Shown: positions 35,217 through 45,162 of the stretch, piece by piece
How the letters are laid out: each line of letters begins with the position of its first letter
Position numbering within the stretch: the stretch's first letter is position 1
DNA from: an uncultured Bacilli bacterium
Lineage (GTDB): Bacteria; Bacillota_I; Bacilli_A; RF39; UBA660
Length of the DNA stretch: 64,000 bases
Reading direction: 5' to 3'
Assembly: GCA_934096295.1 (NCBI GenBank)
Contig: CAKOLL010000004.1
Location: 62,001 to 126,000, forward strand
The notes under the pieces: generated by a model
Seen by the model: only the letters and a program-made list of their open reading frames with translations
What the model was told of the DNA's origin: nothing
Database searches by the model: none
Position numbers and translations under genes: made by a program

Positions 35217-36851
35217 TTATACCTCTTGAACAACTGCAATGATCATTGGTTTACATTCAGTTAAATCATAAAGATATCTACTTAATTCTTCTCGGATTTC
35301 TACTTTTATTTGATTGAAATCTATGTATTTCGGAGTTATATTTCTATTAATTATTGCTTCACATATCACTTTTATTTCATTTATCATATCTTGTGAATCT
35401 TTAACATAGATAAATCCACGAGTTGTAACCTCAGGTCCCACTAATAAGACTTTATCTTTTTTATCCACTGTGGCACTTATTAATACGATACCATTTTCTG
35501 ATAGCATTTCACGGTCTTTAATAACTAAATCACCGATATCATCATTACTTGTTCCATCAATTAAAACATCATCAACTTTAATTCTTGCAAAATTGTCTAC
35601 AAGTTTACCATCTTCGAATGTTACAACATCACCATTTTGTTTAAGTAAAATGTTAGAATCAGGAATTCCTAAATGACTTGCTAAATTGGCATTATTAACC
35701 ATATATCTATATTCACCTTTTACAGGCATATAGAATTTTGGATTAATTAATTTAATCATAAGCATTAAATCTTCACGTGATGCATGATGTAATATTTCTT
35801 TTTCTTTATCAATTGTTTCTATATCACATCCAAATTTTGCTAGTTCATTTTGTAATTTTACTAATACTTTTTCTGTGCTATCATAACGAGGTTCTGCGAA
35901 AACTATCGTATCTGTTGGTTTTAAAGTAACAAACTTATCATATCCATTTAATATCTTATTCATGTTTGCATATGGTGTTGTTCTATCATCCATTACTAAA
36001 AGGATAGCATTTTCATCATTTATATTTGATAAATCTCCGAGAATCTCCTCATTAAAAGTCATGTATCCTTCTTTATGAGCAAAGTTAACTACATTTTGTA
36101 ATCTTTTACCCATTAGAATTATTTTTCGATGAGAATTTGCTGCAGCTTCAAATATTTCTGAAATTGTATATAAATGTGTTGGCAAAACAGAGAATATAAT
36201 TCTTTTGTCATGATGTTTTATTACATCACCAAAAAAGTTTACTAATCTATGTTTGGGAGATGTATGCCCATTTTTTTCTGCAAATGATGATTCACATAAT
36301 AAACAAAGAACCCCTTGCTTACCAATATAGGCAATTTTACCAATATCCATATCATATGCTCCTTGCATACTTGGATCTATTATAAAGTCTCCGGTATAAC
36401 AAATTGCTCCATCTTTTGTATTAACTACATACATTACTGAATCTGGACATGAATGAGAAACAGCAATTGGAAATATAGAAACATTTCCAAAATTAATTTT
36501 CTTGTGAGGTTTAATTAATACTATATTATTTTCATTTACGCCATCTTCCATAAGCTCAAATTTAGTATATTTTGTAGCATATACTTTTAGTGTTGGAATA
36601 TCTTTAATAAGGTCCCTTACTGCTCCCATATTTTCTGGATGACCATGGGTTATAAATAAGCCTTTGATTCTTTTTTTATTTTTAACTAGATAGCTAAAGT
36701 CTGGCATGATATAATCAATACCTAGCAAATTTCCACTTGCAAACTTTATTCCAGCATCAAAAACAAATATTTCATCATCTACTTCAATTACATAAGAGTT
36801 CTTTCCACTTTCAGAAAGTCCTCCCAAACCAAAAATCTTTATTTTACTCAT
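35217..36851 (-). CDS. RNase J-family protein with degenerate metal motif (J2-like)
   Basis: 544 aa, typical RNase J length: metallo-beta-lactamase core, beta-CASP insert (CLLCESSFAEKNGHTSPK, ASREDLMLMIKLINPKFYMPVKGEYRYM) and C-terminal domain. The signature HxHxDH, which holds both zinc ions, reads HGHPEN (residues 69-74): Asp is Glu and the last His is Asn. Other ligands (SHSCPDS, YTGDF) remain. In Bacillus, RNase J2 is a weakly active partner of RNase J1 in mRNA decay. This copy is probably such a structural partner of an RNase J1 encoded elsewhere. Start GAAGGTGATAAT before ATG. Confidence 0.85.
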   Translation of the reverse strand: MSKIKIFGLGGLSESGKNSYVIEVDDEIFVFDAGIKFASGNLLGIDYIMPDFSYLVKNKKRIKGLFITHGHPENMGAVRDLIKDIPTLKVYATKYTKFELMEDGVNENNIVLIKPHKKINFGNVSIFPIAVSHSCPDSVMYVVNTKDGAICYTGDFIIDPSMQGAYDMDIGKIAYIGKQGVLCLLCESSFAEKNGHTSPKHRLVNFFGDVIKHHDKRIIFSVLPTHLYTISEIFEAAANSHRKIILMGKRLQNVVNFAHKEGYMTFNEEILGDLSNINDENAILLVMDDRTTPYANMNKILNGYDKFVTLKPTDTIVFAEPRYDSTEKVLVKLQNELAKFGCDIETIDKEKEILHHASREDLMLMIKLINPKFYMPVKGEYRYMVNNANLASHLGIPDSNILLKQNGDVVTFEDGKLVDNFARIKVDDVLIDGTSNDDIGDLVIKDREMLSENGIVLISATVDKKDKVLLVGPEVTTRGFIYVKDSQDMINEIKVICEAIINRNITPKYIDFNQIKVEIREELSRYLYDLTECKPMIIAVVQEV

Positions 36852-36922
36852 ATATTATCACCTTCATTTTAAAAAAAATAAGTTCTTCGGTAAAATAATT
36901 ATACCAAAAAACTTATATTAAA

Positions 36923-37708
36923 TCAATCTATTTCTTCACTTAACATTTTACTTAATGATATTATATCTAAATCTTTATATATTATACTATTTATTAATAT
37001 TTTTATATTTTTGACATTAGTGTTTTTTTCAATAAAATATATATCACCAGAATTTACATTATTCTTTATATCTATGAATGTTTTATTATTTACTATTTTA
37101 TTTGTTTTAACTAAATATTTATTATTTTTTCGACATAGTTTTTCATTTGTGTTATTTAAATAACATATATGAGTATTATTGCTATATTTGTTTATTAATG
37201 ATTCTAAATCTTTATATTTACTGTCTTCATTATTAATTTGTTCTAAAGTTTCGTTTTTATTAAACGTTGATAAATTAACAAGAATACTTGCATCTAACTT
37301 ATTTTCTTTAAAATAATCTATTATATCTTTATTATATTCTATTATAAATGCCACACTATTTTTATTTCCATTTCCTCTTTCTACGATTTTATCTTTGTTA
37401 TTTTCTAGAGTTATCTCTGGGTATGATGTATCATATATTAAATAATAAGAATTAAAAGCATTTAAATCTTTCATATTATAAAAACTATTTTTTACATTAA
37501 CATTTTTACCATTTAACCCTGGCACTATTTTATCATTTTCTATAAATGCATTTATATATTCTTCATTATAATTATTTGCTTCTTTTTTGATACTTTGATA
37601 TAACTCATTTTTATCTAAAGTTAAGTTAGCTATTTTTTCCGTGTAAAAAAAACTAAATGCTGCAATCGCTAATACTCCGATATATCGAAAATATTTAATC
37701 TTGTTCAT
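36923..37708 (-). CDS. Signal-anchored protein, degenerate polysaccharide-deacetylase-like
   Basis: 261 aa with an N-terminal membrane anchor (about 9-25). The following KIVPGLNGKNVNVKNSFYNMK segment and the closing KDLDIISLSKMLSEE (like the 'vplsell' end of NodB proteins) resemble the divergent deacetylase-like proteins of low-GC Firmicutes. No His-x3-His or catalytic Asp motif is visible, so enzymatic activity is doubtful. Could also be a purely structural wall protein. It is followed by the RNase J gene. Confidence 0.45.
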   Translation of the reverse strand: MNKIKYFRYIGVLAIAAFSFFYTEKIANLTLDKNELYQSIKKEANNYNEEYINAFIENDKIVPGLNGKNVNVKNSFYNMKDLNAFNSYYLIYDTSYPEITLENNKDKIVERGNGNKNSVAFIIEYNKDIIDYFKENKLDASILVNLSTFNKNETLEQINNEDSKYKDLESLINKYSNNTHICYLNNTNEKLCRKNNKYLVKTNKIVNNKTFIDIKNNVNSGDIYFIEKNTNVKNIKILINSIIYKDLDIISLSKMLSEEID

Positions 37709-37775
37709 TTAAATCACCTAGTTAAATTATATGCTGTAGGTTAAAGAAGATGTTAGTAATATCTTCTTTATAAAA

Positions 37776-38153
37776 TTAACCGCATTCTATGATATTTTCA
37801 AATTGTTCTTCTCCGGTTGATTCATCTTTTTTAGAATTGGTAGTTACAAATGATATTTTTTCAGCAATAATTTCGGTAATATATTTTGTGTTATTGTCTT
37901 TATCAACATAACTTCTATTTTGCATACGGCCTTTTACACCTATTATATCACCACGATGACAGTAATTTTTAGTACTAGATGCCATGCCATTCCATAGAAC
38001 ACATCTAAAGAAATCTGTTTCATATTTTCCTTCGACATTTTTAAAATTTCTTTGAACTGCTAAATTTATTATCGTTCTTTTTCTGCCATTTTCATAATCT
38101 TCTATTTCAGGATCTCCGACTAGTCTACCAACTAAAATTATTTGATTAATCAT
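37776..38153 (-). CDS. ssb: Single-stranded DNA-binding protein
   Basis: 125 aa with the OB-fold start MINQIILVGRLVGDPEI, the FFRCVLWNGMA strand and the GDIIGVKGRMQNRSY loop. The C-terminal tail is short and ends EEQFENIIECG rather than the usual acidic DDDIPF that recruits replication and repair partners. This may be a specialised or second SSB. It is preceded by AAAGGAGG and by a ~200-bp A/T-rich region, and stands apart from rpsF/rpsR. Confidence 0.92.
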   Translation of the reverse strand: MINQIILVGRLVGDPEIEDYENGRKRTIINLAVQRNFKNVEGKYETDFFRCVLWNGMASSTKNYCHRGDIIGVKGRMQNRSYVDKDNNTKYITEIIAEKISFVTTNSKKDESTGEEQFENIIECG

Positions 38154-38367
38154 CTAATGTCCTCCTTTCTTTATAACTTTATCAATTATAAAAATGGAAT
38201 GCAAACCAACAAAATTAATATATTTATGAATTTTTTTTGAAAATTTATTAAGTTTTAGAAACAAATTTTTAAAAAAACGGTTAAAAATCTTTAATTGATT
38301 AATCAATACATATTGTATTTTTATTAAAAATCTGGTAAACTTAACTTGATAATAGGAGTGAAAATAC

Positions 38368-39090
38368 ATGGAAAAAGTTATAAATTATAATCAAACGATA
38401 TTAAACAACTATCAAAAATCATATCCGAATTTAGCAGAATTTAGCTATGATGCCGCAAATGATTCTTTAGTTTACGAAGGAAACTACATTAAGCTTAATG
38501 GTTATGCTTTAAGTAGAATTGATCCAGTATTTTTTAACATGATGCCTGAAGATATATTTATTTATATAAAAAATGGTTTTTATCAACAAGCAAATCATGC
38601 AGAATTAATAAATGATTATTTAAACCAATTTGTTATTACTGAAGAAGAAATAGATTTTATAAAAAAATATATATTTATGTATATTGAAAGACTTAATATA
38701 TATGCAAGGAATAGAGATATTTTTGATAGATTTATTGATAATCAAAGTATTAAAAATTTCTTAGACGATATAAAAAAAGCTAAAGATATAGTGGATAAAG
38801 CTAAAAGTTTAGGAGTACCAAATAGTAATACCGTTTATGGATTTATTTTAGATGCTTATAACGGTGAGATGTCTAGTATGAATCAAAACAAAACACAAGA
38901 AAAAGAGCTTTCTTTAACTAGAACAAATCCAAAATTTGCAGGATTTCAAGAATTTGAAAAAAATGAAGAATATTTAAGGCAATTAAACGAATCTCAAAAA
39001 ATGAATATGGCTGGATATACAAGTATTATTTTAATTGTAGCCACAGCTTTAACATTTGGAATGTATTTAGCATTAACATTTCTTAAATAA
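38368..39090 (+). CDS. Tail-anchored hypothetical protein
   Basis: 240 aa. Soluble helical body (YIFMYIERLNIYARNRDIF) and a single C-terminal membrane helix (about 217-238), so the bulk faces the cytoplasm. The ribosome site AGGAGTGAAAATAC is good. No family recognised. Own terminator downstream. Confidence 0.65.
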   Translation: MEKVINYNQTILNNYQKSYPNLAEFSYDAANDSLVYEGNYIKLNGYALSRIDPVFFNMMPEDIFIYIKNGFYQQANHAELINDYLNQFVITEEEIDFIKKYIFMYIERLNIYARNRDIFDRFIDNQSIKNFLDDIKKAKDIVDKAKSLGVPNSNTVYGFILDAYNGEMSSMNQNKTQEKELSLTRTNPKFAGFQEFEKNEEYLRQLNESQKMNMAGYTSIILIVATALTFGMYLALTFLK

Positions 39091-39115
39091 TAATTTACAA
39101 AATTTATATTAGTTG

Positions 39116-39139
39116 CATTACCCTATGGTAATGTTTTTT
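39116..39139 (+). terminator. Terminator of the tail-anchored gene
   Basis: CATTACC-CTAT-GGTAATG followed by six T. Confidence 0.85.
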
Positions 39140-39191
39140 GTTATTAGAGAATATAAAAAGATAATACTTTTTCAAATATTATCTTTAATAA

Positions 39192-39590
39192 CTAATTAAT
39201 TTTTAACTTGTTTATTTCAGAAATAGATAAGTTTGTTATTTCACTTATTTCTTTTGGCGAATACTTTTTCAAAAGCATATTTTTAGCTGTTTTTATTAAT
39301 CCCTTTTCTTCACCGCGTTTTTCGCCACGCTCTTCGCCACGTTACATCTCTATATTTACTAATTCCCCATTTGATAATACAAGAACAATATCTAAATAAT
39401 AGTTATGTAACTTAATATTATCGTTTTGAATGTATTTTTGTTTAGTAACTCGAACATTTGAAATAGTTAAATCTGATTTAATATATTTTAGATATGAATT
39501 AAAGAAATCTTTTATTATTTCTTTTTTACTAAATATGTGCTTAAATATTAAATCGTTAGTAAGCCATGTAAATTCTTTTGTTTCGGTCAT
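39192..39590 (-). pseudogene. Rpn/PD-(D/E)XK nuclease-transposase family, internally deleted
   Basis: The N-terminus (MTETKEFTWLTNDLIFKHIF, then LDIVLVLSNGELVNIEM) matches the Rpn-type nuclease family up to the start of its D...ExQ catalytic strand. It then hits TAA (39343-39345). In the same frame the typical family tail follows: RGEERGEKRGEEKGLIKTAK, then KYSPKEISEITNLSISEI. About 150 middle residues are missing. The tail includes a GC-richer tandem repeat (GTGGCGAAG-type units). Intact members form part of recombination-promoting or defence-associated genes. Confidence 0.75.
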
Positions 39591-39737
39591 ACTTTCACCT
39601 TCTTTTTCAAAGAAACGTTTTCTATCTTAGCACACTAAAAAGGAAATATTTGTTACTTATTGTCGAACTAGTTTTATTTTTATCAAAAATTATAATTTTA
39701 AGTAATTTTTTGCATAAAAAAACAACATTGTTCTCTG

Positions 39738-40442
39738 TCATTTTTTTATTTTTCCAAATCTTCTGTCTCTTTTTTCATATTCTTTTATAGCTTCTTCTAA
39801 ACACTCTGGTGTAAAATCAGGAAAATATGTTTTAGGAAAATAAAGCTCTGCGTATGATATTTGCCATAACATAAAATTGCTTATTCTGTTTTCACCACTT
39901 GTTCTTATCATAAAATCTATATCTGGTAAATCTTGATATAAATAATTATGATACATTTTTTCATCAATATCTCTCGCAGTAATATTACCACATTTTATAT
40001 CTTCCACAATTTTTTTAGTCGCATCAATTATTTCTTGTCGTCCTCCATAACTTAGACAGAAATTAACTACTAATCCAGTATTGTCTTTTGTTGCTTCTTC
40101 TAATTCATTAATTGCAGCTACTATTTCTGGTTTTAAAAATGTTTTATTTGAAGAAAATAACACTTTAATATTTTCACTATTATATTTATCTTTTGCTTTT
40201 TTAAACCATTTCATGAAAAGATCCATTAAATAATTTACTTCTTCACTACTTCTATTAAAGTTTTCTGTTGAGAAAACGTATAGACTTAAATAATTCGCTA
40301 ATTGTTTTTGATTGGTATAAAGAATTATCTTTTCTAATGTTTCTGCACCAGCTTTATGCCCTTCACTTCTTATTTTTCCTCGTTCTTGTGCCCATCTTCC
40401 GTTGCCATCCACTATTATACCAATATGATTTATTTTTTTCAT
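39738..40442 (-). CDS. uppS: Undecaprenyl diphosphate synthase (cis-prenyltransferase)
   Basis: 234 aa. HIGIIVDGNGRWAQERGK (catalytic Asp), then LSLYVFSTENFNRSSEEVNYL, VNFCLSYGGRQEI and PDIDFMIRTSGENRISNFMLWQ are all canonical. It condenses isopentenyl units on farnesyl diphosphate to give the C55 lipid carrier for wall synthesis. The start follows the dacA stop... in transcription order it is the gene preceding none: it is last of the gltX-cysS-dacA-uppS series only if the transcript continues, since it begins directly downstream (zero gap) of the dacA-like gene. AGAAGGAGATAA ribosome site. Confidence 0.96.
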   Translation of the reverse strand: MKKINHIGIIVDGNGRWAQERGKIRSEGHKAGAETLEKIILYTNQKQLANYLSLYVFSTENFNRSSEEVNYLMDLFMKWFKKAKDKYNSENIKVLFSSNKTFLKPEIVAAINELEEATKDNTGLVVNFCLSYGGRQEIIDATKKIVEDIKCGNITARDIDEKMYHNYLYQDLPDIDFMIRTSGENRISNFMLWQISYAELYFPKTYFPDFTPECLEEAIKEYEKRDRRFGKIKK

Positions 40443-41609
40443 TTATCTCCTTCTACGACGATGCTTTTTCTTTGTTAGTTTTTTTATAAATAAAAGAACT
40501 AATACTACTAATAAAATAATAACAAAGTAAACTATTGGATAATACTCGATATTATTTTCTAAAACTACATCTGAGGTTGCAAGTAATCTATCGCCGTCAT
40601 ATATTCTAACAACCCCAAGTTTTCTTCCTTTTTCTGTATTAAATGCTATTTCTTCTAATCCTTCATACTCATATCTTACTTTAGTATCATTTTTTAAATA
40701 CTTATTTATCTCTTCGTTGCCTGTAATCTTATATTTATCTTCTTTACTTAATTTAACAGGTATTTCTTTGATAAATGTATCATCATTTAAAATATTTTGA
40801 TATCCATAATTAGTATTATAATAATCATAAATTGTTAAAGTATCTTTTACAGCATTATAAGGATTTGTTGTACTAGAATTAATAACCACTAGTAAATAGT
40901 CAACACCATTAAGGGTTGTTATTGAAGCAAGACATCTTCCAGCATTTTTTGTAAATCCACTTTTTGCACCAATTATTTCATCTGTATTTAATATGTTTTT
41001 GTAACTATTCACTGTACTTTCTAGTTTTATTTTATTACTAGTTGTATATGTTTTAGTGGTAAATACATCTTTAAATGTTTTATTCATTAAGGCATATTTT
41101 AATAATTTTGATAAATCATTTGATGTTGAATAATTTTTTTCATCATCTTTTCCTACAGGGTTAGAAAATGATGTATTTTTCATATTCAGTTTCTTTGCAA
41201 GGGAATTCATACTTTTTATAAAGTCATCATATCCTAAAGTATTATTAACAACTGCATTAACAGCATCTGCTCCGCTTGGTAAAATTATGCCATAAAGTAA
41301 ATCCATAAATGTTACTTTATCACCAACACTAAAACCTGCTTTTGAATATCCGTTTGTGCCTTCAAAATCAGTTTCTTTAATTGTTACTATATCATTTAAA
41401 TTATCAATATTTTCGATAGCTACGATGGTAGTCATTATTTTTGTAAGACTAGCAATTGATGTTTTTTCATCAGCATTTTTACTATATATTTCTTCATCTT
41501 CATTCATATTAAATAAAGAAACATAATTACCACTTATAACAAAATCTTCAGCATAAACATTACTTAAAAAGAAAAAAAGACTAAGTAAGAAGAATACTAC
41601 TTTCTTCAT
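40443..41609 (-). CDS. D-alanyl-D-alanine carboxypeptidase (PBP5/DacA-like)
   Basis: 388 aa. Signal peptide (1-20). The serine-peptidase motifs are SLTK (SxxK in IASLTKIMTT), SGADAVN (SxN position) and KSGFT (KTG position). A C-terminal beta domain, a membrane helix (about 355-377) and an Arg-rich tail (KKKHRRRRR) follow. It trims the terminal D-Ala from peptidoglycan stem peptides. It starts at the stop of cysS (TAATG overlap) and abuts uppS, linking tRNA charging and wall genes in one transcript. Confidence 0.93.
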   Translation of the reverse strand: MKKVVFFLLSLFFFLSNVYAEDFVISGNYVSLFNMNEDEEIYSKNADEKTSIASLTKIMTTIVAIENIDNLNDIVTIKETDFEGTNGYSKAGFSVGDKVTFMDLLYGIILPSGADAVNAVVNNTLGYDDFIKSMNSLAKKLNMKNTSFSNPVGKDDEKNYSTSNDLSKLLKYALMNKTFKDVFTTKTYTTSNKIKLESTVNSYKNILNTDEIIGAKSGFTKNAGRCLASITTLNGVDYLLVVINSSTTNPYNAVKDTLTIYDYYNTNYGYQNILNDDTFIKEIPVKLSKEDKYKITGNEEINKYLKNDTKVRYEYEGLEEIAFNTEKGRKLGVVRIYDGDRLLATSDVVLENNIEYYPIVYFVIILLVVLVLLFIKKLTKKKHRRRRR

Positions 41610-42997
41610 TAAATAGCCTCATAAGTTGTGCCTTCACGAGTATCTTTAAGAACTATTCCCATATTTAATAATTCTTCTCTTATCTTATCGGCTTTTTCAT
41701 AATCTTTGTTTTTCTTTGCTTCGTTTCTTTCATTTATTTTAGCTAAAATTTCTTCTTCATTTTCTAAATGTTTAACTTCATTTTTTAATAAATCTAAACC
41801 TAATACTTGATCAAAGTCATTTACTAATTTATATTTTGTTCCCATGTTTACATCACTTTTTAGTAAGTCATGTAAAACTGTTATAGCATTTGCAGTATTT
41901 AAATCATCTTCAAGACAATTAGTAAATTTTTCTTTCCATTCTTTAAATACTTCTTCATCAATATTATTATCAAACTTTAAGCTTGTTGTTTTACTACGTA
42001 ATTTCTTGTAAGCATTTTCTGCTCCATCTAATGAGTCATATGAAAATGTTAATTGCTTACGATAGTGACTCATTAAACACATATATCTAAAACTTAATGG
42101 ATTATATCCTTTTTCTTTTAAAAGACTTACAGTTAAAATAGCTCCATTACTTTTACTCATTTTTCCTGATTCATCATTTAAATGTTCATTATGAAACCAA
42201 TAATTACACCATTTATGTCCAAGGTAGGATTCACTTTGTGCTATTTCATTAGTATGATGTGGGAAAATATTATCTACTCCACCACCATGAATGTCTAAAT
42301 ATTCTCCGAGATACTTGATACTAATTCCTGTACATTCAATATGCCAGCCTGGATATCCTAGTCCCCATGGACTTTCCCATTTTAGTTCTTGATCGTCAAA
42401 CTTTGATTTTGTAAACCATAATACAAAGTCATTTTGATTCTTCTTTGATGTATCTTCTTCAACACCAGCACGTGCTCCGACGACCATTTCATCTGCTTTA
42501 TGATTTGTTAATTTGTAATAATCATCTAATTTTGTGGTGTCAAAATATATATTACCACCATTTTTATAAGCATATCCTTTTTCTAATAAAACTTCAATTA
42601 TTTTAATATAATCATTTATATTAGCTGTTGCAGGACTTACTATATCGGGCATTCTATTATTAAGTAATTCAAAATCATGAAAGAATGCATCAGTATAAAA
42701 TCTAGCAATGTCCATTACTGTTTTATGTTCTTTTTTGGCACTACTTACCATTTTATCATCACCAGAATCTGAATCACTAGTTAAATGACCTACATCTGTT
42801 ATATTCATAACTCTAGTTACATTATATCCTAGATATCTTAAGGTTCTATCTAAAATATCATGTCCAATATAGTTTCTCATGTTACCAATATGGGCATAAT
42901 GATATACTGTAGGACCACATGTATAAAAACCTACTTTATCTTTTTGCCATGGCACAAACTCTTCAATTTTTCTTGTAAGTGTATTATATAGTTTCAT
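41609..42997 (-). CDS. cysS: Cysteinyl-tRNA synthetase
   Basis: 462 aa. Zinc/Cys site [20 protein letters not shown] (includes the HIGH-like HIGN), WHIECTGIS and [15 protein letters not shown] zinc ligands, and KMSKSNG near residue 280. Complete and canonical. It overlaps the preceding small membrane-protein gene by 4 bp and has a strong AAAGGAGGAAAA ribosome site. No T-box precedes it. Confidence 0.97.
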   Translation of the reverse strand: MKLYNTLTRKIEEFVPWQKDKVGFYTCGPTVYHYAHIGNMRNYIGHDILDRTLRYLGYNVTRVMNITDVGHLTSDSDSGDDKMVSSAKKEHKTVMDIARFYTDAFFHDFELLNNRMPDIVSPATANINDYIKIIEVLLEKGYAYKNGGNIYFDTTKLDDYYKLTNHKADEMVVGARAGVEEDTSKKNQNDFVLWFTKSKFDDQELKWESPWGLGYPGWHIECTGISIKYLGEYLDIHGGGVDNIFPHHTNEIAQSESYLGHKWCNYWFHNEHLNDESGKMSKSNGAILTVSLLKEKGYNPLSFRYMCLMSHYRKQLTFSYDSLDGAENAYKKLRSKTTSLKFDNNIDEEVFKEWKEKFTNCLEDDLNTANAITVLHDLLKSDVNMGTKYKLVNDFDQVLGLDLLKNEVKHLENEEEILAKINERNEAKKNKDYEKADKIREELLNMGIVLKDTREGTTYEAI

Positions 42998-43389
42998 TTT
43001 TCCTCCTTTAAAATTTTTAATGTTAATTCATTGGTTTCTACATCAAAATTAATTAATTTAACTTTATAATCTGTTTTTTCTATTGGAATTTCATCATCAT
43101 TTATACTACTTAATTCAATGTACTCAAAGTTAGGGTTATTTATGACTAATAATTTAGCCAATTTTTCTCCTTCTCTTTCGCAATCTTTTTCTTTACATCT
43201 ATTATCTACGACTTTATTATATTTTATATATATGTCTTCATCTATACATACAATATCAGAAATATTCATTATAAATTCTTGATTGCTATGTGTATATAAT
43301 TTCTCACCACCATTGAAAAATAAATATACATATACTCCGATTCCAATAAAAATTCCTAATATTACTAACCAACCTATTCTCTTTCTCAT
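42994..43389 (-). CDS. Small membrane-anchored hypothetical protein between gltX and cysS
   Basis: 131 aa. N-terminal membrane helix (about 7-27), then an extracytoplasmic domain with Cys pairs (IVCIDEDIYIKYN, DNRCKEKDCERE). It overlaps both neighbours by 4 bp (ATGA type) and so is tightly co-translated with gltX and cysS. No family recognised. The Cys pairs would suit a disulfide. Confidence 0.7.
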   Translation of the reverse strand: MRKRIGWLVILGIFIGIGVYVYLFFNGGEKLYTHSNQEFIMNISDIVCIDEDIYIKYNKVVDNRCKEKDCEREGEKLAKLLVINNPNFEYIELSSINDDEIPIEKTDYKVKLINFDVETNELTLKILKEEK

Positions 43390-44807
43390 TTTTCCAACCT
43401 ACTTAATATTTTTTCTTTTCCTAATAAATATAATGTATCTGCTAGTTCTGGCCCATGCATTATACCACTTGAGGCAATTCTAATTGGCATAAATAACAAT
43501 TTACCTTTAACGCCAGCTTTTTCTTTTACATTGTTAATAACTTGTGATAAAGCTTCCACTGTCCAATCGTTAGTATTTTTAATTTCTTCTTTAAATGTAT
43601 TAACTACTACAGGTATTGTTTCATCACTTTCCATAAATTCTTTAGCATCTGGTTCTATAATAAATTCATCACTAAAGAAAGATTCTGTTAAGTCATTGAT
43701 TTCTTTACCATAATTAAGATGACTTTTATAAATCAATAATAAATGATTAATCCATTCTTCACTTTTATCTTGGCAATCTATAGTAAAATATTTTTTTATC
43801 CATTCTAAATATTTTTCATCATCCATATTGTTAATGTATTGATGATTAAACCATTTTAATTTTTTTACATCATATTGACTAGATGATTTACTTATTCTAT
43901 GTTCGTTAAAGTTAGCAATAAGCTCGTCCATTGAAAATATCTCTTGGTTATTTTCAGGACTCCATCCTAGAAGTGATAAATAATTTACTATTGCTTCAGG
44001 TAAGTATCCTTCATTATAAAGATCCATAAATGATGCATCACCATTTCTTTTAGATAGTTTATTTCCATCTTCACCTAGAACCATTGCTACATGGATATAT
44101 GTTGGTTTTTCCCATCCAAATGCTTCATATAATAAATTATATTTTGCTGTTTGATCTAAATATTCTTTACCACGAATAACATGAGTAATTTCCATTAAAT
44201 GATCATCAATTACATTAGCAAAATTATATGTTGGAAATCCATCACTTTTTAATAATATTTGATCATCAAGGATGCTATTATCTATTTTTATTTTTCCATA
44301 GATTAAGTCTTCCACTATTGTTACGCCTTCTTTTGGCATCTTTTGTCTGATAACGTATGGCACATTATTTTTTAAATTTTCTTCAATAGCTTCTTTACTT
44401 AATCTTGAACATCTTCCATCATATACAAATGGCTTTTTACGCATTTCAGCTTTTTCTCTCATTTTTGCTAAATCTTCTTCACTACAAAAACAGTAATAAG
44501 CTTTACCCATTTCTACAAGTTTTAAAGCATATTCTTTATAAATGGCTTTTCTTTTACTTTGAATGTATGGTCCATATTCTTTTTCATTGTTTGGACCTTC
44601 ATCTATTTTGAATCCACATAAATCAAGGGTATTGTAGATAAAATCTATTGCTCCTTCAACTTCACGTTCTTGATCTGTATCTTCAATTCTTAATATAAAA
44701 TCTCCATTATATTTTTTGGCAAGCGAATATTCAAATATTGCTGTTCTTAAATTTCCTATATGCATAAATCCTGTTGGACTTGGTGCAAATCGTGTTCTTA
44801 CTTTCAT
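43386..44807 (-). CDS. gltX: Glutamyl-tRNA synthetase
   Basis: 473 aa from the ATG at 44807, chosen because TGGAGG lies just upstream and the protein then starts MKVRTRFAPSPTGFMHIGN as usual. HIGH motif is HIGN, the KMSKS loop is KLSKR (KLSKRNGDA), and a zinc-type CFCSEE segment is at about 105-110. The anticodon-binding C-terminal half is complete. It starts only 10 bp after the mazF stop. Confidence 0.97.
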   Translation of the reverse strand: MKVRTRFAPSPTGFMHIGNLRTAIFEYSLAKKYNGDFILRIEDTDQEREVEGAIDFIYNTLDLCGFKIDEGPNNEKEYGPYIQSKRKAIYKEYALKLVEMGKAYYCFCSEEDLAKMREKAEMRKKPFVYDGRCSRLSKEAIEENLKNNVPYVIRQKMPKEGVTIVEDLIYGKIKIDNSILDDQILLKSDGFPTYNFANVIDDHLMEITHVIRGKEYLDQTAKYNLLYEAFGWEKPTYIHVAMVLGEDGNKLSKRNGDASFMDLYNEGYLPEAIVNYLSLLGWSPENNQEIFSMDELIANFNEHRISKSSSQYDVKKLKWFNHQYINNMDDEKYLEWIKKYFTIDCQDKSEEWINHLLLIYKSHLNYGKEINDLTESFFSDEFIIEPDAKEFMESDETIPVVVNTFKEEIKNTNDWTVEALSQVINNVKEKAGVKGKLLFMPIRIASSGIMHGPELADTLYLLGKEKILSRLEK

Positions 44808-44817
44808 ATATCCTCCA

Positions 44818-45162
44818 TTATTCTTCTTTATCAAAGAAACTTTTTACTAAATCTAAAATGTCATCAAAGTCTTCTTGACTACACTTTTCTATAAATTCAA
44901 CATTCCTCTCAACATAATCAACACTTCTTATGTGTTCACATAATACTGCCCCTTTAATTTTTTTAGTCTTTGTTAATTCATAATGAGTTGGAAAAGACTT
45001 AGTATTTAAGCTTACCGGGCACACTATTGCCATGTTGGTAAATTGATTAAATAATTTGCTACTTAATACTAAGGCAGGTCTTTTGCCATTTTGCTCATGC
45101 CCTTTTATTGGGCTAAAATTGATATATACAATATCTCTTTCTTTAGGTATATATTTTACCAT
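44818..45162 (-). CDS. mazF: MazF/PemK-type endoribonuclease toxin
   Basis: 114 aa from the ATG 45162 (GGGGAAAGAG upstream). Typical RGDIVYxNF-like start here PKERDIVYINFSPIKGHEQNGKRPALVLSS (read in parts: DIVYINFSP and GHEQNGKRPALVLS). The GAVLCEHIRSVDY motif holds the catalytic Arg/Ser region. It cleaves RNA at short sequences. It overlaps the mazE gene by 7 bp and ends 10 bp before gltX. Confidence 0.93.
   Translation of the reverse strand: MVKYIPKERDIVYINFSPIKGHEQNGKRPALVLSSKLFNQFTNMAIVCPVSLNTKSFPTHYELTKTKKIKGAVLCEHIRSVDYVERNVEFIEKCSQEDFDDILDLVKSFFDKEE

Noticed and set aside
36923..37708. Active polysaccharide deacetylase
   Set aside because: The NodB catalytic Asp and metal-binding His motifs are not visible; only the general layout is similar.
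38154..38369. 71-codon frame between ssb and the tail-anchored gene
   Set aside because: It overlaps the ssb ribosome site, has no ribosome site of its own, and its composition is that of A/T-rich promoter DNA.
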